A stretch of 64,000 nucleotides of DNA from Cellvibrionaceae bacterium (lineage in GTDB: Bacteria > Pseudomonadota > Gammaproteobacteria > Pseudomonadales > Cellvibrionaceae), in contig JAGKWQ010000008.1 in assembly GCA_021151825.1 (NCBI GenBank), positions 186,001-250,000 on the forward strand, written 5' to 3'. A program made the position numbers and the translations under genes. Shown here one piece after another: positions 34,436-44,006 of this stretch; within the stretch, counting starts at the first letter, position 1, and every line of letters starts with the position of its first letter. The notes beneath the pieces are model-generated. The model was not told the DNA's origin. It saw nothing but the letters and a program-made list of their open reading frames with translations, and searched no databases.

Positions 34436-37400
34436 TCAAGTTGATTGTTTTAGTGTGAGAAGGAGCAACACATCCGAAACTGCCGCCTCCGCGACCTTTA
34501 TTGTCGTATCAATAGATTGGTTCAAATTCCCGTTAAAGAGATCGATCTCTTGTTCAAGCGCTATTACAGTCGTTGTCACTGAATCAGGTAATTCTGGTTT
34601 AGCATTACTTTTTATAGCGAAAACCTCTACTTTCCAAATTAAGCCAATATTTTTCACTCGCATCCAATACGGTAAAAAATCTTTCGTAATCGTGATCGCA
34701 AGTGTTTCTCCCGAGGCATTAGCTTGCATCCACTCGGTAAAAAAATCTGATCGGCAACTCAATAACAGCGGAAAGCCCGGTAAATCATCGTGTGGGGCTG
34801 ATGGGGCAGGATTGAATTGTGCGGCTAATGAATCTTTCACTAAATCGCTTAATTGCTTACCTCCATCACGCGCAGTGTAGCGCAGGGTTAAAATGACGTC
34901 CGAAATAGTGGAATAATCAAATTGCGCAAACTGATCAGGTAATTCAATTCGCCATCTACCAATCGCGCCCGCATTCTCAAACGGTAAAAAACGTTCATCA
35001 TGTAATTGAGTTTCGAACAAACCGGAATCTGCATTGGCCGAGCTGGTTACAACCGTTTCCAGGGTGACAGGACAATCAGTATATTTATTGTTAGTGCGAT
35101 CATATTGAATTGAACTTTTCACTAGCGTCAGCTTGCAGTTAATACTGGTGTAAGGGCCAACAACACAGGGAATACTGAGCGCAACCGATTTAATCCGGCG
35201 CAAATAGTGCCCCGGGGTATCAAGGTCAAATAGCCATTCCGGAATGTCAAATTCACAACGATTAACGCGCACGTTGTTATCTTCTGTACCGAACTTCAAT
35301 TTAATTAATTCAGCAGGATCCAGACGCCGCAGTGAAATGTGTTTGGTGAGTTCGAATTCGCGCTTGTTCTGTTCAAGATATGCCACATCCAAACGTTTCA
35401 AATCCTGATAGAGGCGCTCACCAGCAAGCAATCCTTGTTTCATGGACTTCCAGTGGTCATTGCGAACAATATCAAGGTGGCCTTTTTCAAGTCCGAGTTC
35501 CAGCTCCGCTGCTGACTGTGCTTTGCGAGCCATATCCAGGGCCATACGGTAAGCCTTGTTATAGAGAGTACCCAATTCTGTCGACATCCACTGATACAAC
35601 TGTGCATTGGTAAACTTGCTGCGTAGCACTTCATCCACTGCATGGGCTTGTTCACGTTGCAACTGATGATTATCGAGTTCCTTCACGGTGATATCGATGC
35701 GAATCTGATTGGCAAGAATTTGCTTATCGATTTGCTTAAGTTCTTTAAGTACCTGATTATTTTGAAAAGCCCAGTCGTCGCGACGGCGCAAGTGCCCTGC
35801 CAGCATACCTTGTTGCTCAGCGTAAATTCGCCAAGCTTGGGAGACGAATGCAAATGAGTCACCGATACTGGCTGCTGAATTTCCGATTGCCTCCAACACT
35901 TTGGGAGGATTTGGTAATACTGTCGCAGACATTGCAGCAGCAACAATCGAAGAAGACGCGTGAAGGCCGCTTGCAACCAGCTTGGAAATTGTGGCGGCGG
36001 TTGACCAGGTATTAACTGATTCAATTCCCTTGTATTGTTGGGCTTCCTCCGTGATCAATCCCATTCCGGATCGCGGGCTTGAATTACCTTTATCGAGCTG
36101 CCCCAGCAGCGTAACCTCACCAACAGCAGCACCTTCATCCGGTGCAATACCTTCCAGCCCCAACAGACGCTGATATTGGCTATAACGTGTTTCCGCAGAT
36201 TTTCGTGCTGCACGAAGAGCAGTGATATTGGCTTCCGCTTCCTTGATTTGCAGTTTCTTGAGTTCACCAATTTGTTGCAATAACGCAATCTCGTTGGTTG
36301 ATCGCAACTGAACCATATATTCCGCATCGTGCTTTTCCAATGCAGATAACATTGCTGCACCCAGTGATTTCGTTTCGCCAACCAACTCCATTGCTCGTGC
36401 GACAAGCACACCATAACGATAGTGTGGCGGAGCCGCATACAATCCGGCAATAACACTGTTCAAATCCAAACCGGCCGCTGTTGCACGCACCAGTAACTCC
36501 GGATCAATGGGAGAATCAGCCAATGGCAAATCGCGTGCAATGCCTTCAATATTTCTGCAATGACGTAAATTGAATAACCGATCTTCAATAACGTCCCAAT
36601 AGCGATCCAGCTTATCGTTGTGAGGCATGCAAAATAACAACGCGCCTGCAGATGTGGGCGGCTGCTTGTCGATCAAAGTCAACTTGCGCCCATCATTATA
36701 AATAACGTAACCACCAGCCCTGGTGGCAACATCTACCCAATAATTAGAGAACGCATCCAGTTTGCTTACTAATTTGTCATAGTTATCTGCCACTTTTTTT
36801 GACGTGCCGGCCATCTGCTTTGGCCGGCGCCCCAAAATTCGATACGCAAGTACGTAGAGCATCATGGCTTCGTTATTGGATTCACGGGTATCACGGCGAT
36901 ACAAACTATCTGCCCATGTAATCAAGTTATCGATATAGGCAAACAATGTTCGCCACAAGAAGGCAATATGACGATCGCGTGCAATCACAAATGGCCGGAA
37001 CGGAAGTTCGCGCCAGCGTTCGATAACATTATTAATCCGGCTAACGTCACTATCACTGTAACGACCGGATGCTGTCTGTGCGATTGCCTTGAGGTCATCA
37101 ATAACTTGCGTATAAGTATTTAGTTCTTTAAATACTCGAAACTTTAAAAAGCGCGAAGCATCAGCACCCGGCTCCGTTGATGTAGGATCAAATACATAAC
37201 GTAACCATCGTTCAGCATCTTCAAATTGATGCTGTTTGGATAATTGATCGGCAATTAATAACGGTGCGTGTAAAAAAACTTCCCAGCTGTAGCAGGCGTT
37301 TGGCATATCAGCATTAAACGTCAACTCACCGCTAATCACTTTAGGATCAGTTAATGTGTTTGCAGGCAACTTACTTGCACCATACGTATTTATCTGGCGC

Positions 37401-40400
37401 GCACCAACCGGAATTGTCGACGTGGCAAACCAATTTGCCGTCAGGTTAGTTTCATCAATCCATACATTGGGATAAATTGTTCGTCCGCCTTTAAACGGCT
37501 TCAAATCTACCAGGCACGCGGTGTCCCCCTCTGTATAACTCCATACTTGATGATTTTGCGAGTAGTTCCTTACACCTGCAGCTCCAACCGCGTAAAAGCG
37601 GTGCTGTTTGAGTGATTTATCGAACACCTGATCATATCCTGAAAAATGTAGCCCTTCTTCATAAGTTAGATTTCCAAAATCAAGTTGATTGACGCCATAC
37701 AAATGATCTTGTTCTAAAAAACCATTCGTAAAATACACAGTGTTATTTACAAGCTTCTCAAGCAAACCAGATGATTTAACCAAAGATGCTTGCCCATTAC
37801 GCCTGATTTGAAAGTCAAAGACCTTGGAGTATGAGCGGTCCGCTTCTGAAACAATTCCATAATCTGCCGGGTTATTATTTTGCAAATCAAATTTGAAATT
37901 TAATTCCTTTATTAATTTTCTTCCTTCGCCCACCTGGTCAAGAGAAGCAGAAGCAGATAAGCCGCGCCAATACAGTGTAATAGTCACCTCTGGCTGTTGC
38001 CCATAAGTCACATCAAGTTCAATCGAAGTACCCACTGACGTGCTGATTCTATGTGGGTTTGATCCAATTTGCAGTTCGACGCTGGTGCCCTGTGGCAAAA
38101 TATGAATTCCCGAAACACCGGTGAGTGTGGACTGAACCGTAGCCTGGATAGAAATAATTCGCTGCGAACTTTTTGATAAAAGCTCGGTTACAAACTTTGC
38201 ATAATTTGGATGTTGATTCGCATTACCCGCCGCAACAAACTCCTCGATATACTGATCGTATAATTTTGCCGCACCAATACCTGGTGTGGCGTTAATACTT
38301 TTAAACTTTCCCAACACAGGGTTTAGCGTGGTGCTCCAATCCCTCATTTGGTCATCGTATTTAGTTGCCACCCCGCTATCACCAAAGATATCCAGGAAAT
38401 CAAAAAAAGCAGAATTCAAATTAATTCCAATACCACTCAGTCGATGCTCGGCCGCGATCTGTAAAAGATAGGATTCATACATTTTTTGGCAAAAGGGTGG
38501 CAGTGCATTTCCACTCCAAATTGCCAATCGAAAAACACGAATGATCAAGTTTGTGCCAATGGTTGTCACAACCAATGGATCATTTGATGGATCCGGTGAA
38601 GAAGGAGGCTGTAATGCGGAGCCTGGTATTTTATTCATTGAGAAACATTCAATCACCGCCATCTGGTTATCTGGCGGCACCCTGCTTCGAAACGAAAATC
38701 CGTAGCGCTCATCCTCAAATGCATCTACAGCAATATCATTAGGGCTCTGATAATCCTGGCTGTAGGTACCGGTGACTATCGGCTGAGACCAGTTGTGCCC
38801 ATCAAAAGACGAATAACACATTTCAATATGCCAATAATCTTTTTGAGTATCAGCATTTATTTTTCGGCTGATGCGCGTTATGAGTGGCCAGGAAATCATT
38901 AACTTTTCATTGAGCACAAATACCTGCAAATGATCACCTTGAATGTCCAATTCAATTTCTTGCCAGGGAATCCATTGCGTTTGAAGCGAACCAAATGCAC
39001 GGGCTTTCCTCCAAAAATATTTGGCAGGAACAGAAGGTGTTTTTCCAACAATATACAAGTCTCTGTGAGAACGACTTTCCTGGCTTGCACGACGCTGGTA
39101 AGTACTGGATTGTGAACTCTCATATTTAACATCCTCATACATGCTAACCACTTGAATCTGGCCAACACGTGTGATGTCATCAAGGAATTTACCGAACGCG
39201 GCATCGGCCATTTCTCCGTTTAATTCGCCTTTGCCCAATTCTGTTTCCAATAGTTTAAAACTGGACGACTTGTCATCGCGCAATTCCGGATACAACCAAT
39301 TTTCAGGAAATAAAAATACTTTACGATTGGCTTCCCATACACGGTAATTGCGCATCCATGTCCACTGGCTCTTCAATGCATCACTGGCAAGTAACCCTTG
39401 TTCATTGTTGGCATTATCCCGATATTGCTCAACACCAAATAACACGCGTTGCGCAAATAATTGCGTTGCAGTAATCGCCTCAAGAATTCGTGTAGTGTTC
39501 ATGCATGGTTCGACCAATGGATCAATGAGATAATACTCATAAATATCGTTGGCATTTTTTAGCTGTGGGTTGCGGCGAATAAGTTCAACAACCAGCGCAT
39601 TGCGTTTTTGCTGGCGAATAGGGTTTTCGATCTGGCGTTTGACTTCAATCCATTCGCCATCGGTATAACCATGTTTAATTCGCAACAATGATTCCACTGC
39701 CTGTGCAACGTTATTACTGCCCAGATGAGTAATAGCAGCACTATCAGCTTGCCAGTGTTTGGCAAAACCCAACAATCCGAAAAATCGTTTGACTAATGCC
39801 GCGTCGTTAAAACTATTGGCATTGGCTGGCGACAAACCAACCAACAACGCGAGCGCTTTTACATTAGCTGCATCCATTTCAAAACGCTTTGAGAAAATAT
39901 CGATGGCCGTATTGAATTGCGCTGAGTCATTCAACGCTGACAACTTCACGATCTCTGCAATTGCCAATGCCCCTACTCTGTCCGGTTGCGCCAACCAAAG
40001 CCAGTTTACCAATGACGCAATAGCGGAACGTGCGACCACAGAATTTCGGGATATCACAGCGCACCAATCGAATGCTTTTATTAACGCCTCCCACAGCCCT
40101 GTATCAAATTTATTTCTGATGCCCTCCAGTCGAAATACGCAGTTCAACCAAATTTCAAGGATTTCGGTCGAAATGATGGTATGAGGTGTACGAAGAGTTT
40201 CTATCAGCGTTTCATTGGTCGATATTTTAAAAAAGGCATAACTCCCGGCATCCTGTTCGGAAATATTCAACGACGTAGCAATCAACGTGATAATGGCATC
40301 ATTTTCTAGTGAAGGAAGCTCTGGATCTTCTTGTCCGTCGTCTTGCAACAATTTTTTATGTTGTAGCGTTTGCTCCTGTTGCAATGCACTAACCAGCTGC

Positions 40401-43400
40401 CCGGCTGTAGCTGCGATTTCTATATCATTTTTTATATAGGTTGGAAGTTCTATAAAAATAGATTGCAAGTCACCGCGTGGCAAGAATGCAAGACCGAGTT
40501 CTTCCGGTGTAAAATAGGTTCCTTCAATCAAGGCATTAAATGTGAGAATCGCTTTTAAATCAGCAATACTGAATGTAGTTTGCGCAGAATCAATTCCCAG
40601 CATTTTTTCCAAACACAAACGTTGCGCGAGACTAAATCCTAGAGTACGCAAAATAACATCATAGGTTTGCGGCAGTCGACATAGCAAATTAGCGGGTAAA
40701 TGATAGGTATCGGCCAGAAACTTGATCTGCGCAATATGAATAATGGTGCTACTGAAGTTCGTGCTTTGAGTCGATACCGTCAACACAGAATTAATATCGG
40801 CAAATGACCAACCCAGTTTACGCTGCAAGCGCACAATGCGATGAATACGATCAAGACAAATTTCCAGTGATTGCGCACCCGTATGAAGGGTCATCTGGCT
40901 GGTTTTGCATTGCGCGCGATTATCAATAGATAAATTACCCACGTATGATTGGCGGATCACATCCTCAAACTCATCGAGCGATAAACCTGTGCGCTCCAAC
41001 AATACGGAAACTCTCTTCGCTACATCATAAACGGGTTGATTAACGAGCACCTCATTAGAAGCAGGATCAACCAGTGAAACCTGTCCCTGGGGATTTACAG
41101 TAAAACCATATAAATTCCAAAGCTCTGTACCCTGGATAATATTTGTCAATAGTTTCCATTCTGCAGGAATGGGGTTACTGGATGATGGAGAAGGAACACC
41201 GAGTACGTTTGCCGCAATTTGTTCTTCCGTTAGATTGTGCTGCGTTAACTCATTTAGTTCTCGTGCAGTAATATTTAATTTTTGCAGATACGCAGATTCT
41301 TGCGCTTGCCATTTATCAAAAGGCATAAACCAGGGATAAGGCTGATGCGCTAGCTGTTTGTATAGCACCTCAATTCCCATGTATGGATTTGGATATTGCC
41401 TGGGCCGCAATTGATTCTCGAACATCTCGACAACAAGATCGATGTGTTGAACGTGAGTATCAGCTTGTTCACATCCCAATGGTAATTCAAATATATCCGG
41501 GCGGCGCGTGCGCAAAAAAACTAACGCTGATTGGTTATTTGCATTGGGTTTACCCAGTAATTGTAATAAATCCACCAAATAGGCAGGCTGCCCCAACATG
41601 GATTCGCACGGAGCGCAAATGCATTCATCAAGATCACCCAGTAAAGCAGGAATGCTGGGAATATTTTCCCGAATCTCTTGAACGGGCTTATCGGGTTTTA
41701 TATACCAACCAGATGGCACATATTGATATTGAATCGTCCCCGCTATAACACCCGTACCAATCACTTTAATATCATTGATTACCTTGATGGTCGCATCGCT
41801 CCAATGCGTAGCCATCACCTCACCATATTTGTCCTTAAGCAATTCCCGTATGGTTTCCCTACCGTGATGAATGATTAATTGCGGGGTATCGATGTTTGCG
41901 GCAATCAATATTGCACTCACTTCATACGGCAATGACAATCGCGCAAACAACCCAACACTACTCAGCGCTTTTTCCGTTACGTCTTCTATAACACCGAGAA
42001 CGTTTGTCCTGCCCTGTATATAGTCTTGAACTTTTCTTGGATCGTCATTGATTAGCTGTTTAATGCCGTTGCTAATTTTTCCAGGGAGCTCTGCTAATTT
42101 TTTGGATTCAATACGCAATTGCAGTGCTTCAACCGGATGCGTTAGCTCCATGGTATTTAACATTGCCATAGCAGCAGGTAAGTCAACCCTGGATTCAGTC
42201 GCTACAGTACTCCAACCGCTAACATCCAAGCCAGCTAGCGATACAATGGAGTCGCCATCATTGGATATATGATTGGCAAGTGTTCTGATAAGCGTCGCAT
42301 TACCGTTGGTTAAATGATGAAGCCGCATACCTTGTATGAAGCGATTAATGAATTTTATATCGTCAGGAAAGTTTTTATGGAGTGACAAAAAAATATCGGG
42401 GTTCGACGTACCCTCTTGCTCCACCAATACTAATGCTGCCAATTTAACAGGTGTAGAGAGATTGATTTTCAATAGCGATGTAATGTTAGCAACAGGGTGA
42501 TCATTAGCTGCTTGCGGGCTGATTTTTTGTAGCTGGCGCAACAAGATTAATGCAGCAGAAAATGTGCTTATTTCAACCTTTTCGACAAACGGAATTTGCT
42601 TCTGCGCAGCGGCGTTATCAAGTGCCCGTACGATGTTATCCGTAGATTTTAAAAATAATTGTTGCAATACCGAAACAGAGAGCTGGCGAATCAAACCATA
42701 AAACAAAGGCCCGCCTGATTTTTTAACAACCGTGATTTCAGCTGTATGCTCTTCCCCCAACAAAACCAACGCCGCATACTGCATAACATGAGCAAGTGAC
42801 CACGCGCTTATAGGGTTATATTCCAGCCCCGTCTCTGTAACAATAAATTGAATGTCATCATTATTTAGCTCGCCAGGTTGCAAGTTACCGCCATCATCAG
42901 CCTGTGCCTCCAGGAGTGGCAAAACCATTTGCGTTATCTGTTCCCATTCGGAAAGTGTTTTTTCTGCGACGGGTTTTACTATTAAATCCACTCGTTGAAA
43001 GCGCTCAACTTGATCAGGCGTTATAGAAACACTGTGTACAATTTCTCCTTTGGCTTTTCGTTGTGCCTCGATAATTAACCAGGGTTTATCTCGCCCAACC
43101 ACATCAGCAACAGCAAAATAGTCGATACTGTAATTGATGGAGTAATTGCCTTGTTCATCCGTGATTGCCGAACCTAAAAACTGCCGTTTGCGCAAATCGC
43201 GATCCCAGGCAGTAACAATAATATTTTTTTGCAATTGTTTGCTGGAGTCAATCACATTACCGAACACATTCAAATCGGGAATCGTTACTGTAAGATCGAT
43301 AGTCGTCTCTTGTTGGCAGTTATTGTGTTTAGCTGACTTGCCCAACGAAACATCGCCAACGTTATTAAATACTTCGATTATTAAATCAGGGCCACCGCGT

Positions 43401-43909
43401 TCAGCAGGGGTGTTTTGAAATACAGATGGATGAAACTCAATACGGTATCGACCCTTAGCATCTGTGTGTGCCTGCCCGAGCGGCGTGCGAATTGCACCGT
43501 CAGCGTCAAATGCGCGAACAACTATATTTGCCAGCCCGGCATGTGATTTGGCATTGGCAATTGTTCCAGCTACAACATAATTGGTGTCGATTGGAGCACC
43601 CAATTTGGATAACAATTCATTAATGCGTTGTGCAGTTTTTTCTTCGACCAATCCATGCAGGTTATCACCCAAACCTTGCTGTATTTGAAAGTATCGAATC
43701 AACAAACGGGTTGCGTCACCAAACACTTGTTGTGCTTGTTCGCTACCCATTTTTTTAACCAGGGCATTGAGTTCTTCAGTAGTCGGTGAATTGGGTGGAT
43801 TAAATGTTTTGAATACACCCTGCGCATAAAGAAACTGCAACACTTGTTGAAGATTAACGACGTTGTTGCCGTTATCACCTGGTTTGATGGTTGCACTTAT
43901 TAGCAGCAT
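34436..43909 (-). CDS. TcA-like toxin complex subunit (pore-forming/translocation) with extra N-terminal domains
   Basis: The 3157-aa protein resembles the TcA subunit of Tc toxins, which pentamerises, binds the target cell and injects the TcB-TcC payload through a channel. Domains in order: peptidoglycan-binding-like helical domain (about 1-105, GDNGNNVVNLQQVLQFL); two transthyretin/carboxypeptidase-regulatory-like beta-sandwiches (about 111-210 and 213-312); a helical shell with a VRP1-like part (LLERTGLSLDEFEDVIRQ near 970); a neuraminidase-like region starting near 1530 (FPENWLYPELRDDKSS); long channel helices (about 2430-2850); and a TcB-binding domain (about 2860-3140, RRLDPAELIKLKFGTEDNN). 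A GGAGAA ribosome site precedes the ATG. No signal peptide is seen, as usual for TcA. It follows the tcBC gene by 97 bp. Confidence 0.85.
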   Translation of the reverse strand: MLLISATIKPGDNGNNVVNLQQVLQFLYAQGVFKTFNPPNSPTTEELNALVKKMGSEQAQQVFGDATRLLIRYFQIQQGLGDNLHGLVEEKTAQRINELLSKLGAPIDTNYVVAGTIANAKSHAGLANIVVRAFDADGAIRTPLGQAHTDAKGRYRIEFHPSVFQNTPAERGGPDLIIEVFNNVGDVSLGKSAKHNNCQQETTIDLTVTIPDLNVFGNVIDSSKQLQKNIIVTAWDRDLRKRQFLGSAITDEQGNYSINYSIDYFAVADVVGRDKPWLIIEAQRKAKGEIVHSVSITPDQVERFQRVDLIVKPVAEKTLSEWEQITQMVLPLLEAQADDGGNLQPGELNNDDIQFIVTETGLEYNPISAWSLAHVMQYAALVLLGEEHTAEITVVKKSGGPLFYGLIRQLSVSVLQQLFLKSTDNIVRALDNAAAQKQIPFVEKVEISTFSAALILLRQLQKISPQAANDHPVANITSLLKINLSTPVKLAALVLVEQEGTSNPDIFLSLHKNFPDDIKFINRFIQGMRLHHLTNGNATLIRTLANHISNDGDSIVSLAGLDVSGWSTVATESRVDLPAAMAMLNTMELTHPVEALQLRIESKKLAELPGKISNGIKQLINDDPRKVQDYIQGRTNVLGVIEDVTEKALSSVGLFARLSLPYEVSAILIAANIDTPQLIIHHGRETIRELLKDKYGEVMATHWSDATIKVINDIKVIGTGVIAGTIQYQYVPSGWYIKPDKPVQEIRENIPSIPALLGDLDECICAPCESMLGQPAYLVDLLQLLGKPNANNQSALVFLRTRRPDIFELPLGCEQADTHVQHIDLVVEMFENQLRPRQYPNPYMGIEVLYKQLAHQPYPWFMPFDKWQAQESAYLQKLNITARELNELTQHNLTEEQIAANVLGVPSPSSSNPIPAEWKLLTNIIQGTELWNLYGFTVNPQGQVSLVDPASNEVLVNQPVYDVAKRVSVLLERTGLSLDEFEDVIRQSYVGNLSIDNRAQCKTSQMTLHTGAQSLEICLDRIHRIVRLQRKLGWSFADINSVLTVSTQSTNFSSTIIHIAQIKFLADTYHLPANLLCRLPQTYDVILRTLGFSLAQRLCLEKMLGIDSAQTTFSIADLKAILTFNALIEGTYFTPEELGLAFLPRGDLQSIFIELPTYIKNDIEIAATAGQLVSALQQEQTLQHKKLLQDDGQEDPELPSLENDAIITLIATSLNISEQDAGSYAFFKISTNETLIETLRTPHTIISTEILEIWLNCVFRLEGIRNKFDTGLWEALIKAFDWCAVISRNSVVARSAIASLVNWLWLAQPDRVGALAIAEIVKLSALNDSAQFNTAIDIFSKRFEMDAANVKALALLVGLSPANANSFNDAALVKRFFGLLGFAKHWQADSAAITHLGSNNVAQAVESLLRIKHGYTDGEWIEVKRQIENPIRQQKRNALVVELIRRNPQLKNANDIYEYYLIDPLVEPCMNTTRILEAITATQLFAQRVLFGVEQYRDNANNEQGLLASDALKSQWTWMRNYRVWEANRKVFLFPENWLYPELRDDKSSSFKLLETELGKGELNGEMADAAFGKFLDDITRVGQIQVVSMYEDVKYESSQSSTYQRRASQESRSHRDLYIVGKTPSVPAKYFWRKARAFGSLQTQWIPWQEIELDIQGDHLQVFVLNEKLMISWPLITRISRKINADTQKDYWHIEMCYSSFDGHNWSQPIVTGTYSQDYQSPNDIAVDAFEDERYGFSFRSRVPPDNQMAVIECFSMNKIPGSALQPPSSPDPSNDPLVVTTIGTNLIIRVFRLAIWSGNALPPFCQKMYESYLLQIAAEHRLSGIGINLNSAFFDFLDIFGDSGVATKYDDQMRDWSTTLNPVLGKFKSINATPGIGAAKLYDQYIEEFVAAGNANQHPNYAKFVTELLSKSSQRIISIQATVQSTLTGVSGIHILPQGTSVELQIGSNPHRISTSVGTSIELDVTYGQQPEVTITLYWRGLSASASLDQVGEGRKLIKELNFKFDLQNNNPADYGIVSEADRSYSKVFDFQIRRNGQASLVKSSGLLEKLVNNTVYFTNGFLEQDHLYGVNQLDFGNLTYEEGLHFSGYDQVFDKSLKQHRFYAVGAAGVRNYSQNHQVWSYTEGDTACLVDLKPFKGGRTIYPNVWIDETNLTANWFATSTIPVGARQINTYGASKLPANTLTDPKVISGELTFNADMPNACYSWEVFLHAPLLIADQLSKQHQFEDAERWLRYVFDPTSTEPGADASRFLKFRVFKELNTYTQVIDDLKAIAQTASGRYSDSDVSRINNVIERWRELPFRPFVIARDRHIAFLWRTLFAYIDNLITWADSLYRRDTRESNNEAMMLYVLAYRILGRRPKQMAGTSKKVADNYDKLVSKLDAFSNYWVDVATRAGGYVIYNDGRKLTLIDKQPPTSAGALLFCMPHNDKLDRYWDVIEDRLFNLRHCRNIEGIARDLPLADSPIDPELLVRATAAGLDLNSVIAGLYAAPPHYRYGVLVARAMELVGETKSLGAAMLSALEKHDAEYMVQLRSTNEIALLQQIGELKKLQIKEAEANITALRAARKSAETRYSQYQRLLGLEGIAPDEGAAVGEVTLLGQLDKGNSSPRSGMGLITEEAQQYKGIESVNTWSTAATISKLVASGLHASSSIVAAAMSATVLPNPPKVLEAIGNSAASIGDSFAFVSQAWRIYAEQQGMLAGHLRRRDDWAFQNNQVLKELKQIDKQILANQIRIDITVKELDNHQLQREQAHAVDEVLRSKFTNAQLYQWMSTELGTLYNKAYRMALDMARKAQSAAELELGLEKGHLDIVRNDHWKSMKQGLLAGERLYQDLKRLDVAYLEQNKREFELTKHISLRRLDPAELIKLKFGTEDNNVRVNRCEFDIPEWLFDLDTPGHYLRRIKSVALSIPCVVGPYTSINCKLTLVKSSIQYDRTNNKYTDCPVTLETVVTSSANADSGLFETQLHDERFLPFENAGAIGRWRIELPDQFAQFDYSTISDVILTLRYTARDGGKQLSDLVKDSLAAQFNPAPSAPHDDLPGFPLLLSCRSDFFTEWMQANASGETLAITITKDFLPYWMRVKNIGLIWKVEVFAIKSNAKPELPDSVTTTVIALEQEIDLFNGNLNQSIDTTIKVAEAAVSDVLLLLTLKQST

Positions 43910-44006
43910 ACAGTTCTCCGAACAACATTAAAAATATTGGTCAATTAAAAAATAAATTCTTGCAATACATGTTTTTAGTCAGACTTCAATAACAAGCTCA
44001 ATTAAA

